Both the position numbers and the translations under genes were made by a program. The notes beneath the pieces are model-generated. The model had not been told where the DNA came from. It ran no database searches and saw nothing but the letters and a program-made list of their open reading frames with translations. A DNA stretch of 14,400 bases from an uncultured Megamonas sp. (lineage in GTDB: Bacteria > Bacillota > Negativicutes > Selenomonadales > Selenomonadaceae), in the NCBI GenBank assembly GCA_900554895.1, contig USIX01000051.1, forward strand, positions 1-14,400, given 5' to 3'. This document shows positions 6,870-13,835 of this stretch, one piece after another (the first letter of the stretch is position 1; the number at the start of each line of letters is the position of its first letter).

Positions 6870-7445
6870 ATGCTTATGAAAGCATATGATAATGTAGAAA
6901 CGATGCTGGCCTTTCACGGTGCACCGACATTGGAGGGAATAAAACCGGGCAGTTTAATTTCTTTCAGTAAAAAACGGATAAAAAACTGTCAAAGTATTTT
7001 AAAGCAATACAAAATGTGTATGGAATGCAAAGGCCTTTATTTTTTTGTTTTATCTGAAACGGAAAATTGGCTTTTGCTGTTTATTTATCGAAAAAATGCT
7101 TTAAAACAATTATTGAAAAATAAGGATGTACAGGATTTTTTGGATTTTTATGGATATGAAAACTGCAAAAGTTTAAATCAGTGTCTGCGTCATTTAAAAA
7201 TAAGAATGGCATTGCAAAAGGGTTTTCCGCATGAAATCGGTGTATTTTTAGGTTATCCGCTGGAAGATGTAAAAGGTTTTATCGAAAACAGTGGCCGCCA
7301 TTTTAAACTGTGCGGTCAGTGGAAGGTGTATTCGGATACGAAACGGGCGGAAGAGCTCTTTGCCAAGTATGCAGAATGCTGCGACCGTTACTGTTCCTGC
7401 CTGCTCAGAGGACAGACAATAGAAGAACTGGTGAAAGCCGTATAA
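6870..7445 (+). CDS. DUF3793 family protein
   Basis: A 191-residue soluble protein with the DUF3793 hallmarks: APTLEGIKPGSLISF near the start (about residues 18-32), FPHEIGVFLGYPLEDV (119-134) and the following GQWKVYSD (149-156). The biochemical role of the family is unknown to me. The C-terminus has a cysteine cluster, CC-x3-C-x-C (residues 170-177), that could bind metal. A strong AAGGCGGGG site at 6859-6867 serves either ATG 6870 (spacing rather short) or ATG 6876 (two codons later); the choice is open. The flavodoxin gene begins 15 bp downstream, so the two are one operon under the Fur box. This suggests a role in iron-limited growth or iron-sparing redox metabolism. Confidence 0.88.
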   Translation: MLMKAYDNVETMLAFHGAPTLEGIKPGSLISFSKKRIKNCQSILKQYKMCMECKGLYFFVLSETENWLLLFIYRKNALKQLLKNKDVQDFLDFYGYENCKSLNQCLRHLKIRMALQKGFPHEIGVFLGYPLEDVKGFIENSGRHFKLCGQWKVYSDTKRAEELFAKYAECCDRYCSCLLRGQTIEELVKAV

Positions 7446-7460
7446 TTTAGGAGGTTTATT

Positions 7461-7892
7461 ATGAATAAAGTAGCGATTGTTTTTTGGAGCGGTTCCGGCA
7501 ATACGGAAGCTATGGCAAATGCCATTAAAGAAGGTGTACAAAAAGCCGGTGCAATCTGCGATTTGAATTTTGTCAGCGATTTTGATGTGGCATCCGTTGG
7601 CAGTTATGATGGAATAATGCTGGGCTGTCCTGCCATGGGGGCGGAAGTGCTGGAAGAAGGAGAATTTCAGCCCGTTTATGATGAAATAGAAAACTTATTG
7701 AGCGGTAAGCCGGTAGCTCTTTTCGGTTCTTACGGATGGGGCAGCGGCGAATGGATGGAAAACTGGGAAGTTCAGGTAAAAGATGCCGGCGGCGATTTAT
7801 TTGAGAAAGGATTAATTATTAATGAAGCACCGGATGAAGACGGCTTGAAGGCATGTGAAGAATTCGGCATGCGTTTTGTCCAAAGTAAATAA
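7461..7892 (+). CDS. Flavodoxin (short chain)
   Basis: A 143-residue FMN-binding electron carrier of the cytoplasm, typical length for short-chain flavodoxins. The phosphate-binding loop is SGSGNTEAMA (residues 10-19), the 60s loop CPAMGAEVLEE, and the 90s loop SYGWGSGEWMENW, which together form the FMN pocket. It follows the DUF3793 gene after 15 bp, with an AGGAGG site in the gap, and is closed by a strong terminator. Under the Fur box at 6841-6855 it should be made when iron is scarce, the classic situation in which flavodoxin replaces ferredoxin. Its redox partners cannot be named from the window. Confidence 0.93.
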   Translation: MNKVAIVFWSGSGNTEAMANAIKEGVQKAGAICDLNFVSDFDVASVGSYDGIMLGCPAMGAEVLEEGEFQPVYDEIENLLSGKPVALFGSYGWGSGEWMENWEVQVKDAGGDLFEKGLIINEAPDEDGLKACEEFGMRFVQSK

Positions 7893-7911
7893 AAAATATG
7901 AAATATATTCC

Positions 7912-7939
7912 GGAATAGGCTATGCCTATTCCTTTTTTT
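7912..7939 (+). terminator. Intrinsic terminator of the DUF3793-flavodoxin operon
   Basis: Perfect 9-bp stem GGAATAGGC / GCCTATTCC (7912-7920, 7924-7932) with a 3-nt loop, followed by seven T. Confidence 0.92.
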
Positions 7940-7940
7940 A

Positions 7941-7971
7941 TTGACTTAAAGTGAACTTTAAATGGTATGAT
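7941..7971 (+). promoter_or_regulatory. MerR-type promoter of the DUF362 gene
   Basis: TTGACT (7941-7946) and TATGAT (7966-7971) are separated by 19 bp, and the -10 is extended (TGG before it). The spacer carries the dyad TTAAAGT-GA-ACTTTAA (7946-7961). An overlong spacer with a dyad is the signature of promoters activated by MerR-family proteins, which twist the DNA to align the two boxes. No merR gene is in the window. Confidence 0.7.
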
Positions 7972-7990
7972 ACCAAGGCTATGGAAAAGT

Positions 7991-8021
7991 AACTTTATTT
8001 TGTGTTATGATAAATAAAGTT
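7991..8021 (+). promoter_or_regulatory. Leader hairpin of the DUF362 gene
   Basis: A perfect 10-bp inverted repeat, AACTTTATTT (7991-8000) and AAATAAAGTT (8012-8021), lies in the expected 5' leader. Its 11-nt loop and first stem base pair hold a second extended -10-like motif, TGTTATGAT (8003-8011). Confidence 0.4.
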
Positions 8022-8050
8022 GTATAAGTTGTATATAGGAGAGATGAATA

Positions 8051-9178
8051 ATGGAAAAAGCTGAAGTTTATTTTGCTGATATGCGTGCATATCCAGGCAA
8101 AGAAAATTTGTTGCAGAAGCTTAACCGATTGATGGTTAAAGCCGGTATCGACAAAATTGATTTTAAAAATAAATTTGTCGCTATAAAAATTCATTTCGGA
8201 GAACCGGGCAATCTGGCATATCTTCGACCGAATTTTGCCAAAGTCGTAGCTGATGCCGTGAAAGCGCGCGGCGGCAAACCGTTTTTGACTGACTGCAATA
8301 CTTTATATGTAGGACGCAGAAAAAACGCGCTGGAGCATATGGATGCAGCGTATGAAAACGGCTATAATCCGTTCACGACGGGTTGTCAGATTATTATTGC
8401 CGACGGATTAAAAGGAACGGATGAAGCATATGTGCCAGTACCGAACGGTGAATATGTGAAAGAGGCCAAAGTCGGTCAGGCATTGATGGATGCGGATATC
8501 ATCATTGACCTGTCACATTTTAAAGGTCATGAAATGACGGGCTTCGGCGGAGCTATTAAAAATATCGGTATGGGCGGCGGTTCCCGTGCAGGCAAAATGG
8601 AAATGCACTGTGACGGCAAACCTTCTGTTGATGCGGAAAAATGCGTAGGCTGCGGTGCATGTGCCCGTATCTGCGCTCACGGTGCACCGATTATCACGGA
8701 TAAAAAATGCACTATTGACCAGGAAAAATGCGTAGGCTGCGGCCGCTGTATCGGTGCATGTCATTTTGATGCCATCAAGCCGAACAACTGGAATGCGGAA
8801 GATTTGCTGAACTACCGCATGGCGGAATATGCTATGGCAATACTTCACGGCAGACCGCATTTTCATATCAATATAATTACCGATGTATCACCGAACTGCG
8901 ACTGTCACGGTGAAAACGATATGCCGATTGTACCGAACCTCGGCATGGCGGCATCCTTTGACCCAGTTGCAGTTGACCAGGCGTGCGCCGATATCGTCAA
9001 TGACGCCCCGGTTATTGCAGGTTCTGAGCTTGGGGAAAATATTTTGAAAGACAGTATTGAAGCGGCTAAACATGACCACTTCCATAATACGCATCCGAAT
9101 ACAAATTGGCGCGTATGTCTTGAGCATGCTGAAAAAATCGGTCTTGGAACATGCCAGTACAAACTTATAAAAATTTAA
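8051..9178 (+). CDS. DUF362 domain protein with two 4Fe-4S clusters
   Basis: A 375-residue cytoplasmic iron-sulfur protein. A DUF362 domain covers most of it, with KIHFGEPGN (about 46-54), a DIIIDLSHFKGHEMTGFGGA core and GMGGGSRAGK. Inserted in it are two ferredoxin motifs C-x2-C-x2-C-x3-C: Cys198/201/204/208 and Cys227/230/233/237, each followed by Ala-His or His rather than the usual Pro. This layout is typical of uncharacterised DUF362 oxidoreductase-like proteins in anaerobes; the reaction is unknown. ATG 8051 has AGGAGAG upstream; an ATG at 8044 is out of frame. The gene stands alone between two terminators. Its MerR-type promoter suggests induction by a stress signal such as an electrophile, oxidant or metal. 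Confidence 0.9.
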   Translation: MEKAEVYFADMRAYPGKENLLQKLNRLMVKAGIDKIDFKNKFVAIKIHFGEPGNLAYLRPNFAKVVADAVKARGGKPFLTDCNTLYVGRRKNALEHMDAAYENGYNPFTTGCQIIIADGLKGTDEAYVPVPNGEYVKEAKVGQALMDADIIIDLSHFKGHEMTGFGGAIKNIGMGGGSRAGKMEMHCDGKPSVDAEKCVGCGACARICAHGAPIITDKKCTIDQEKCVGCGRCIGACHFDAIKPNNWNAEDLLNYRMAEYAMAILHGRPHFHINIITDVSPNCDCHGENDMPIVPNLGMAASFDPVAVDQACADIVNDAPVIAGSELGENILKDSIEAAKHDHFHNTHPNTNWRVCLEHAEKIGLGTCQYKLIKI

Positions 9179-9200
9179 AATAGAATAATCCAAAATGAAG

Positions 9201-9238
9201 AAACGGGTTTTATCCATTCAGTGATAAGACCCGTTTTT
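9201..9238 (+). terminator. Intrinsic terminator of the DUF362 gene
   Basis: A 14-bp stem (AAACGGGTTTTATC, 9201-9214; complement 9223-9236 with one T-G pair) with an 8-nt loop, ending in a run of five T. Confidence 0.88.
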
Positions 9239-9332
9239 ATATAGATTTATTTTATTTATTGAATTGACAAAAAATATAATAAAGTTAATAAATATAATAT
9301 ATAAATATATACAAATAAATAACTAAAATATA

Positions 9333-9362
9333 TTGACTTTTATACTTATTTAGAATTAGAAT
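9333..9362 (+). promoter_or_regulatory. Candidate promoter of the YczE-like gene
   Basis: TTGACT (9333-9338), 18-bp spacer, TAGAAT (9357-9362), preceded by a very AT-rich stretch that could act as an UP element. Directly downstream is a tandem AGTTAAGT-AGTTAATT (9363-9378). Confidence 0.5.
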
Positions 9363-9400
9363 AGTTAAGTAGTTAATTATTTAGAAAGGATGAAAAACAA

Positions 9401-10093
9401 ATGAATGTAATGAAAAGATATTGTATATTTTTAATCGGACTTACGTTTATGGCTCTTGGTATCGTACTTATTATTAAATCGGCACTGGGAACATCGCCTA
9501 TTTCCAGTGTTCCGTATATTTTAAGTTTGGAATTTCCGTTTACCGTCGGTGAGTTCAATTTTGTATTCAGCACGTTGATGTTTTTACTGCAGCCTGTCAT
9601 TTTGGGCAAACGCTTTGAACGGGTACAGATTTTACAGGTACCGATGACGTTTATTTTCTGCGCATTTATTGACTTTTTCATGTATATATTTGCAGGACTT
9701 GTACCGCAGGCATATTATCAGCATTTAATCGTACTTCTTTTAGGCTGCCTGTCCATGGGTATCGGTGTTACCTGCGAACTTTTAGGCCGCGTAGTAATGC
9801 TTCCGGGCGAAGGACTTGTTTATGCTATTGTTACGAGATGGAAACTTGATTTCGGCAGAACGAAAGTTATTTTTGACTGGAGTTTAGTTGCTGTGGCAGC
9901 ATTGCTTTCTTTTTATTATTTCGGCGAAATCTACGGTATACGTGAAGGCACGCTTATTTCCGCATTATCCACCGGCATTCTCGTTAAATTCTTCATGAAT
10001 ACGCTGTTGAAGATAAGAATAAAACGCATCGGTAAATTAAGACAGCAGTGCAGAGTGAATAGAATAAATAAAATAAGCACTCAGGCTGAATAA
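9401..10093 (+). CDS. YczE-like (DUF6198) integral membrane protein
   Basis: A 230-residue membrane protein with about five to six hydrophobic helices and a basic C-terminal tail. The N-terminal part, FMALGIVLIIKSALGTSPIS, and the following FTVGEFNFVFS are characteristic of the YczE/YyaS/YitT-like family (DUF6198), as is GRVVMLPGEGLVYAI in the middle. The family's transport or regulatory role is not established to my knowledge. The ATG at 9401 has AAAGGA about 10 nt upstream; a second in-frame ATG lies at 9410. It appears monocistronic, with its own promoter candidate and a strong terminator. Confidence 0.82.
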   Translation: MNVMKRYCIFLIGLTFMALGIVLIIKSALGTSPISSVPYILSLEFPFTVGEFNFVFSTLMFLLQPVILGKRFERVQILQVPMTFIFCAFIDFFMYIFAGLVPQAYYQHLIVLLLGCLSMGIGVTCELLGRVVMLPGEGLVYAIVTRWKLDFGRTKVIFDWSLVAVAALLSFYYFGEIYGIREGTLISALSTGILVKFFMNTLLKIRIKRIGKLRQQCRVNRINKISTQAE

Positions 10094-10096
10094 AAT

Positions 10097-10140
10097 AAAA
10101 GACCTATGAAGCTGAATGAACAACTTTATAGGTCTTTTTT
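10097..10140 (+). terminator. Bidirectional intrinsic terminator
   Basis: A 15-bp stem (10097-10111 with 10124-10138, one G-T pair, 12-nt loop) followed by T6 on the plus strand and by U-rich sequence on the minus strand. It serves the YczE-like gene and probably the converging gene that ends at 10180. Confidence 0.88.
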
Positions 10141-10179
10141 ATCGTATGCCATAAGATGTAATAAAAAATAAGGCAAATA

Positions 10180-10746
10180 TTATATTTGATGTGTTTCATA
10201 CAAATAGTTAAAGTATTTTTCATAGAATGCAGGAACGCCGTCGATGATATCCTGTACAGAACTTTCATCAACCGCCGTGCCCTGCCATACGGTCAGTTTG
10301 CCGTCATTTGTTACAGCGGTCGGCTTACCAAAATTTTTTGTCATAGCGCGTTTTAGAAGATAATATTTCGTGAAATTTGCATACTGCTGTTTATCTGAAT
10401 TAAGTTTTTTATCAAAAAACAGGGCGGCTTTATATAATTTGTTGTTATACATATATAAAATGATAAACGGTTCGTCAGGCACATATTTTTCTGTCGGAAG
10501 AACGTATGCTTCGTAATATTTGCCTTTGTAGCCGTAGTATTTAAGATTGTACAGCTGATTTATTTTTGTTAAATCATCATTCCAAGTCAACGTAAAATCA
10601 TTGTGCATAATATCGTCATAGATATAATGAAAAGGCGGATTGTTAGGTAGCGGTTTATAAATATATACATCTTTATCTGTTTGGGCAAAAGCAAAATTGA
10701 TAGGCATTAGCAAAAGAAAACAGAAAAGCATTAGAAATTTTTTCAT
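10180..10746 (-). CDS. Exported protein of unknown function
   Basis: A 188-residue protein not recognised as a known family. It starts with a clear signal peptide: basic MKK, a hydrophobic stretch of about 15 residues, and a likely cleavage after AFA at residues 20-22, so the mature protein should be periplasmic or secreted. The mature part is rich in Tyr, Lys and Asp; near the end, LLKRAMTKNFGKPTAV resembles segments of small bacterial lipoproteins, but there is no lipobox cysteine here. The ATG at 10746 has AAGGAG 7 nt upstream. It lies 71 bp behind a membrane protein gene on the same strand and could be cotranscribed with it. Confidence 0.75.
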   Translation of the reverse strand: MKKFLMLFCFLLLMPINFAFAQTDKDVYIYKPLPNNPPFHYIYDDIMHNDFTLTWNDDLTKINQLYNLKYYGYKGKYYEAYVLPTEKYVPDEPFIILYMYNNKLYKAALFFDKKLNSDKQQYANFTKYYLLKRAMTKNFGKPTAVTNDGKLTVWQGTAVDESSVQDIIDGVPAFYEKYFNYLYETHQI

Positions 10747-10817
10747 AGATAAACTCCTTCAATCTAATGAAATATAAGGCAAAATAAAGCGGTTTTGATT
10801 TTATTGGAACTGTTTTT

Positions 10818-11639
10818 TTATTTATATCGCCAATCAGAAGATACAGGTTCATCATATCCAATAAGATACCATGTATTATTTTCTATTAGGACAGTAAACT
10901 GCTGGTAGCCCCATCCACCGTTAAGGTCATTATTGTCTTTGTCTTTTAAATGAAATGTTGTACGGGTATCTACATAAATAATTCTCGTATCGTCTTTGTC
11001 CTGTGTTTGAGATAATTCCGTTAATTCAAATGCAGAGAAATGGTCTAATTCAGGATATTGTGTTTTTTGATTGAGCTGTTTAAAAATTTTTTCTGGCATA
11101 TGTTCGGCAAGTTTCTCATCATAGCCGTTTTGCGTAGTGATGGCGTATTTTACAGTAGGGATTATATCAACATAGGAAGTATAGAATTGATGAGCTTCTA
11201 TAAATCTGATAGTAAAAACGGTTGAAGGAATTATCAGATTGAAGGCTGACATACCGAGGAAAATCATACATAACATAACTTGAAACAAGGGTTTGAGATA
11301 AATATTCTTGCTTGTTTTATGCGGCAGATATAAAAATAAAATGCTTACGGTTAAACATATTATGCAGAGTATGCCCCATGAATTATGAATAGGATTACCG
11401 AAGTAAATAAGCAGATAGATGATGCTTGCTAGTATTTTTGTATATACAACTGTTTTTTGTGCTTTTAATATTTTGTTTATTGGCAGCAATAGATAGATTA
11501 AAGGAAAAAATAAAAACACTAATAAATAGAGACTTTTTTCATGCGGTGGTATGGAAAATGAATAAATTGCAGGAAAACAGAATGTAAGAATAATACAGCT
11601 TAAAAAATGAAATAATAACAAGGTTTTTAACAGTTTCAA
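10818..11639 (-). CDS. Membrane protein with five N-terminal helices and a C-terminal soluble domain
   Basis: A 273-residue protein not assigned to a family. Hydrophobic segments lie at about residues 5-27, 36-56, 67-86, 90-107 and 117-137. A hydrophilic domain of about 135 residues follows, ending in Trp-rich sheet-like sequence (GGWGYQQFTVLIENNTWYLIGY). With five helices the C-terminal domain is likely on the opposite side of the membrane from the N-terminus. The start is TTG at 11639: GGGAGG (11653-11648) lies 8 nt upstream and no ATG occurs in frame for more than 100 codons. It is followed at 71 bp by the signal-peptide protein gene, with no terminator seen between them. Confidence 0.72.
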   Translation of the reverse strand: MKLLKTLLLFHFLSCIILTFCFPAIYSFSIPPHEKSLYLLVFLFFPLIYLLLPINKILKAQKTVVYTKILASIIYLLIYFGNPIHNSWGILCIICLTVSILFLYLPHKTSKNIYLKPLFQVMLCMIFLGMSAFNLIIPSTVFTIRFIEAHQFYTSYVDIIPTVKYAITTQNGYDEKLAEHMPEKIFKQLNQKTQYPELDHFSAFELTELSQTQDKDDTRIIYVDTRTTFHLKDKDNNDLNGGWGYQQFTVLIENNTWYLIGYDEPVSSDWRYK

Positions 11640-11744
11640 GATAAATACCTCCCTAAAAATCCATAATCCATATAAATTACATATATCTTTGCACAGTGAT
11701 TTTGAAATGTCAAATCGAAAAAAATTTTTTGTACGGGTTTAATT

Positions 11745-11771
11745 TTGAGATACAGAAGAACTCTATATAAA
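11745..11771 (+). promoter_or_regulatory. Weak candidate promoter of the amidase gene
   Basis: TTGAGA (11745-11750) and TATAAA (11766-11771) are 15 bp apart; reading TTTGAG instead gives 16 bp. The location just before the cre site and 40 bp before the ATG is reasonable, but the boxes are not convincing alone. Confidence 0.35.
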
Positions 11772-11785
11772 TGTAATCGGTTACA
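11772..11785 (+). promoter_or_regulatory. cre-type operator (CcpA/LacI family)
   Basis: TGTAATCGGTTACA fits every position of the cre consensus TGWAANCGNTNWCA and has 5-bp perfect outer arms. It lies between the likely -10 and the ribosome binding site of the amidase gene, a repressing position. Confidence 0.65.
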
Positions 11786-11811
11786 GAATAAAATTTAAGG
11801 AGAGGTTAATT

Positions 11812-12351
11812 ATGGCTATTTATTTAGATGTACAAAAAGCAGTATCATATGCTTCGGCATGGTCTATTTGGAATAATCCTAAATATGTGCCTATTGACGG
11901 TAATGATTGTACAAATTTTGTATCACAATGTTGGCATGAAGGTGGAATACCATTAGCTCCACATTGGAGTAATGAAGCATCGACGGGTATTTGGACGACA
12001 GCGTGGGCGGATGTAGAAACTTTTTGTCATTATATGACAGTATCTGCGCCTGATTTGGAGCCTCAGGTTATGGGGAATTTTCCTATTGCAGATCAAACAG
12101 CTTTATTAGATACACCTTTAAATGATTATACGGGTATTATCAGACCAGCAGATATTGTACAGTGTTATAATGCAGATAAAGGATGGCATCATTCCATTAT
12201 TATTATGGATTTAGTAAATGGTATGCCGCGTTATTGTGCACATAGTTCTTTTGCTAATTATAATGATTTGACGGTACAATTTTCTTCAGCATCTGATTCA
12301 CCAAATTCTAAAATTAGAGTAATTAGGGCACGTAATAGAATTAACGCATAA
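11812..12351 (+). CDS. Amidase_6-type (NlpC/P60-like) putative amidase without signal peptide
   Basis: A 179-residue protein of the Amidase_6 domain type (PF12671), a papain-like fold related to NlpC/P60 and CHAP enzymes acting on peptide or cell-wall amide bonds. The N-terminal AVSYASAWSIWNNPKY leads to DGNDCTNFVSQCWHEGG with the presumed nucleophile Cys33. The presumed catalytic His is in GWHHSIIIMD (126 or 127), and CAHSSFANYNDL (142-153) supplies the polar third residue. These positions are by analogy. The protein is just the domain: no signal peptide, anchor or wall-binding repeat. The ATG has an AAGGAGAG site upstream. It is a single-gene unit, with a cre-type operator in front and a terminator behind, flanked by minus-strand genes, which fits a transferred or specialised gene. 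Confidence 0.85.
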   Translation: MAIYLDVQKAVSYASAWSIWNNPKYVPIDGNDCTNFVSQCWHEGGIPLAPHWSNEASTGIWTTAWADVETFCHYMTVSAPDLEPQVMGNFPIADQTALLDTPLNDYTGIIRPADIVQCYNADKGWHHSIIIMDLVNGMPRYCAHSSFANYNDLTVQFSSASDSPNSKIRVIRARNRINA

Positions 12352-12358
12352 AATAGTA

Positions 12359-12390
12359 AAAAGGAAGAAATATTAATGTTTCTTCCTTTT
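12359..12390 (+). terminator. Bidirectional intrinsic terminator between amidase and TPR genes
   Basis: Perfect 12-bp stem AAAAGGAAGAAA / TTTCTTCCTTTT (12359-12370, 12379-12390) with an 8-nt loop. It is T-rich after the stem on the plus strand, and U-rich on the minus strand, where it follows the TPR gene stop. Confidence 0.85.
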
Positions 12391-12394
12391 CTTT

Positions 12395-13777
12395 TTAAAA
12401 TGATAAATTTAATTCAACAGCTGTATTATCATTTATATTTATTATTACTGATGGCAAATAAGTGATTTGTTCATTTTTATTTGGATAGTATTTTGTAGGA
12501 ATATCGTATTCAGAATTTAATGCTAAAGCTGTGTGATAGTAAATTTTAGCAAGTTGAGTATTTCCCAAAATGTCATAAGCTTTAGCATAATTTAAGTAAA
12601 TAGGGGCATTTATAGGATTGGGATTACCAACACTTAACATTTGTTTTTGTGAGGTGAGCCAATTATAAATTAGTGAATAGGCGTTGATGATATTGCCGGA
12701 TTTTTTATATGTTTCGGCAAGTGTTATAAGAAGTTCAAAATATTGAGGACTGTTTACAGGCATTAATTTTAAGGCTGTTTGATAACTTCTTATGGCACTA
12801 TCGGTATCATTATAAATTTGCCGATAAATATCACCTAAAATCCAGTAGATTTTCGGATTTTGTGGTGCTAAATTTAAAGACATATTTTTATATTTTGCGT
12901 ATAAATCCTTTTTATATATACCGGCACAGGCAAAGGCTTCATACATATACAATTCTGCCAAATCATCATTATTTAAATCTGAAACAGTAAGAAAGTGCTT
13001 ACTGATATAAAAGGCTTCTTCAAAATTGCCAGATTTTACGGCACTTTTCATCATTTGAATAATATAATTATAATTTCTGTTTTTCAGCTTTGGCAGATAA
13101 TATAAGCGATTTGCTATATCAAAGTATTTATTTGCTAATTGATACTTTTCAATCGTACTGTAAAATACGGCTTTTTTTATAGCAGACTGCCATACTTTAT
13201 CTGTTCGTTCTTTTTCCAATTTATCGTAATCGAAATTTTTGTATTGAGGATTTAATGATATTGCCTTATTTAATATTTCATCGGCTCCGTAATGCGAAAA
13301 TTTCAGAACATAGCTATATTCTGCGTAAAACTCGGCTTTTTTATCGTTTAATGAAATTGCTTTAATGAAATCATTAATCGCTATGGGATAAAATTCTTTT
13401 ATATAGTTGAATGTAAGACCTCGTTTGTAATAAAGGTCGCCTCTGTTAGGCTGTAACTTTATAGCAGAAGTATAATCGGCAATAGCTTCGATATAATTAT
13501 TAGTGGCGAAATAAGCATCACCGCGAACAATATAAGCGTCAGTGAAATCTGGATTAATGAAATTTATAATGTAAGTAGCAACAGCAATCTGTTGTTTATA
13601 ATCAAGTTTGTTGATATTTTTCCATATATCCTGCCAGGCGGTTTCAAACGGTACAATTTGTTTATTATTAATTATTTTGTAAGTTTGATCGGGAATGGGT
13701 TCCACCTTTAAAATATTGGGAAAAATTAATTCACTAAGAAAGAGTATAAATATTGATAGAAAAATGATTTTTTTCAT
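12395..13777 (-). CDS. Exported tetratricopeptide repeat (TPR) protein
   Basis: A 460-residue protein that starts with a hydrophobic export signal (MKKIIFLSIFILFLSELIF), so it is likely periplasmic or membrane-tethered. TPR-type helix pairs follow. The clearest are AYIVRGDAYFATNNYIEAIADYTSAIKLQPN (given here only as a region, about residues 76-106), the next one beginning DLYYKRGLTF, and two in the second half with KIYWILGDIYRQ and FELLITLAETYKKSG. TPR arrays hold protein partners; none can be named. ATG 13777 is chosen because GGAGGT (13790-13785) lies 7 nt upstream; the in-frame GTG at 13786 overlaps that site. The gene appears monocistronic, between the amidase-side terminator and its own promoter. 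Confidence 0.82.
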   Translation of the reverse strand: MKKIIFLSIFILFLSELIFPNILKVEPIPDQTYKIINNKQIVPFETAWQDIWKNINKLDYKQQIAVATYIINFINPDFTDAYIVRGDAYFATNNYIEAIADYTSAIKLQPNRGDLYYKRGLTFNYIKEFYPIAINDFIKAISLNDKKAEFYAEYSYVLKFSHYGADEILNKAISLNPQYKNFDYDKLEKERTDKVWQSAIKKAVFYSTIEKYQLANKYFDIANRLYYLPKLKNRNYNYIIQMMKSAVKSGNFEEAFYISKHFLTVSDLNNDDLAELYMYEAFACAGIYKKDLYAKYKNMSLNLAPQNPKIYWILGDIYRQIYNDTDSAIRSYQTALKLMPVNSPQYFELLITLAETYKKSGNIINAYSLIYNWLTSQKQMLSVGNPNPINAPIYLNYAKAYDILGNTQLAKIYYHTALALNSEYDIPTKYYPNKNEQITYLPSVIININDNTAVELNLSF

Positions 13778-13806
13778 AGTGTTCACCTCCGATTTGAATA
13801 ATAGAG

Positions 13807-13835
13807 ATTATACTCATATATTATCACAGAATGAA
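13807..13835 (-). promoter_or_regulatory. Candidate promoter of the TPR gene
   Basis: The minus strand has TTCATT (13835-13830; 3 of 6), a 17-bp spacer and a consensus TATAAT (13812-13807), about 30 bp upstream of the ATG. Confidence 0.5.

Noticed and set aside
7981..7992. Three-codon ATG frame (MEK) in the DUF362 leader
   Set aside because: Too short, no ribosome site; its likeness to the real start of the gene (MEKAEV) is probably coincidence.
9270..9332. Very AT-rich run as a replication origin or DnaA box cluster
   Set aside because: No DnaA boxes (TTATCCACA-like) and no origin-associated genes; better explained as an AT-rich promoter upstream region.
13777..13786. GTG at 13786 as TPR gene start
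   Set aside because: It overlaps the GGAGGT site that serves the ATG at 13777.
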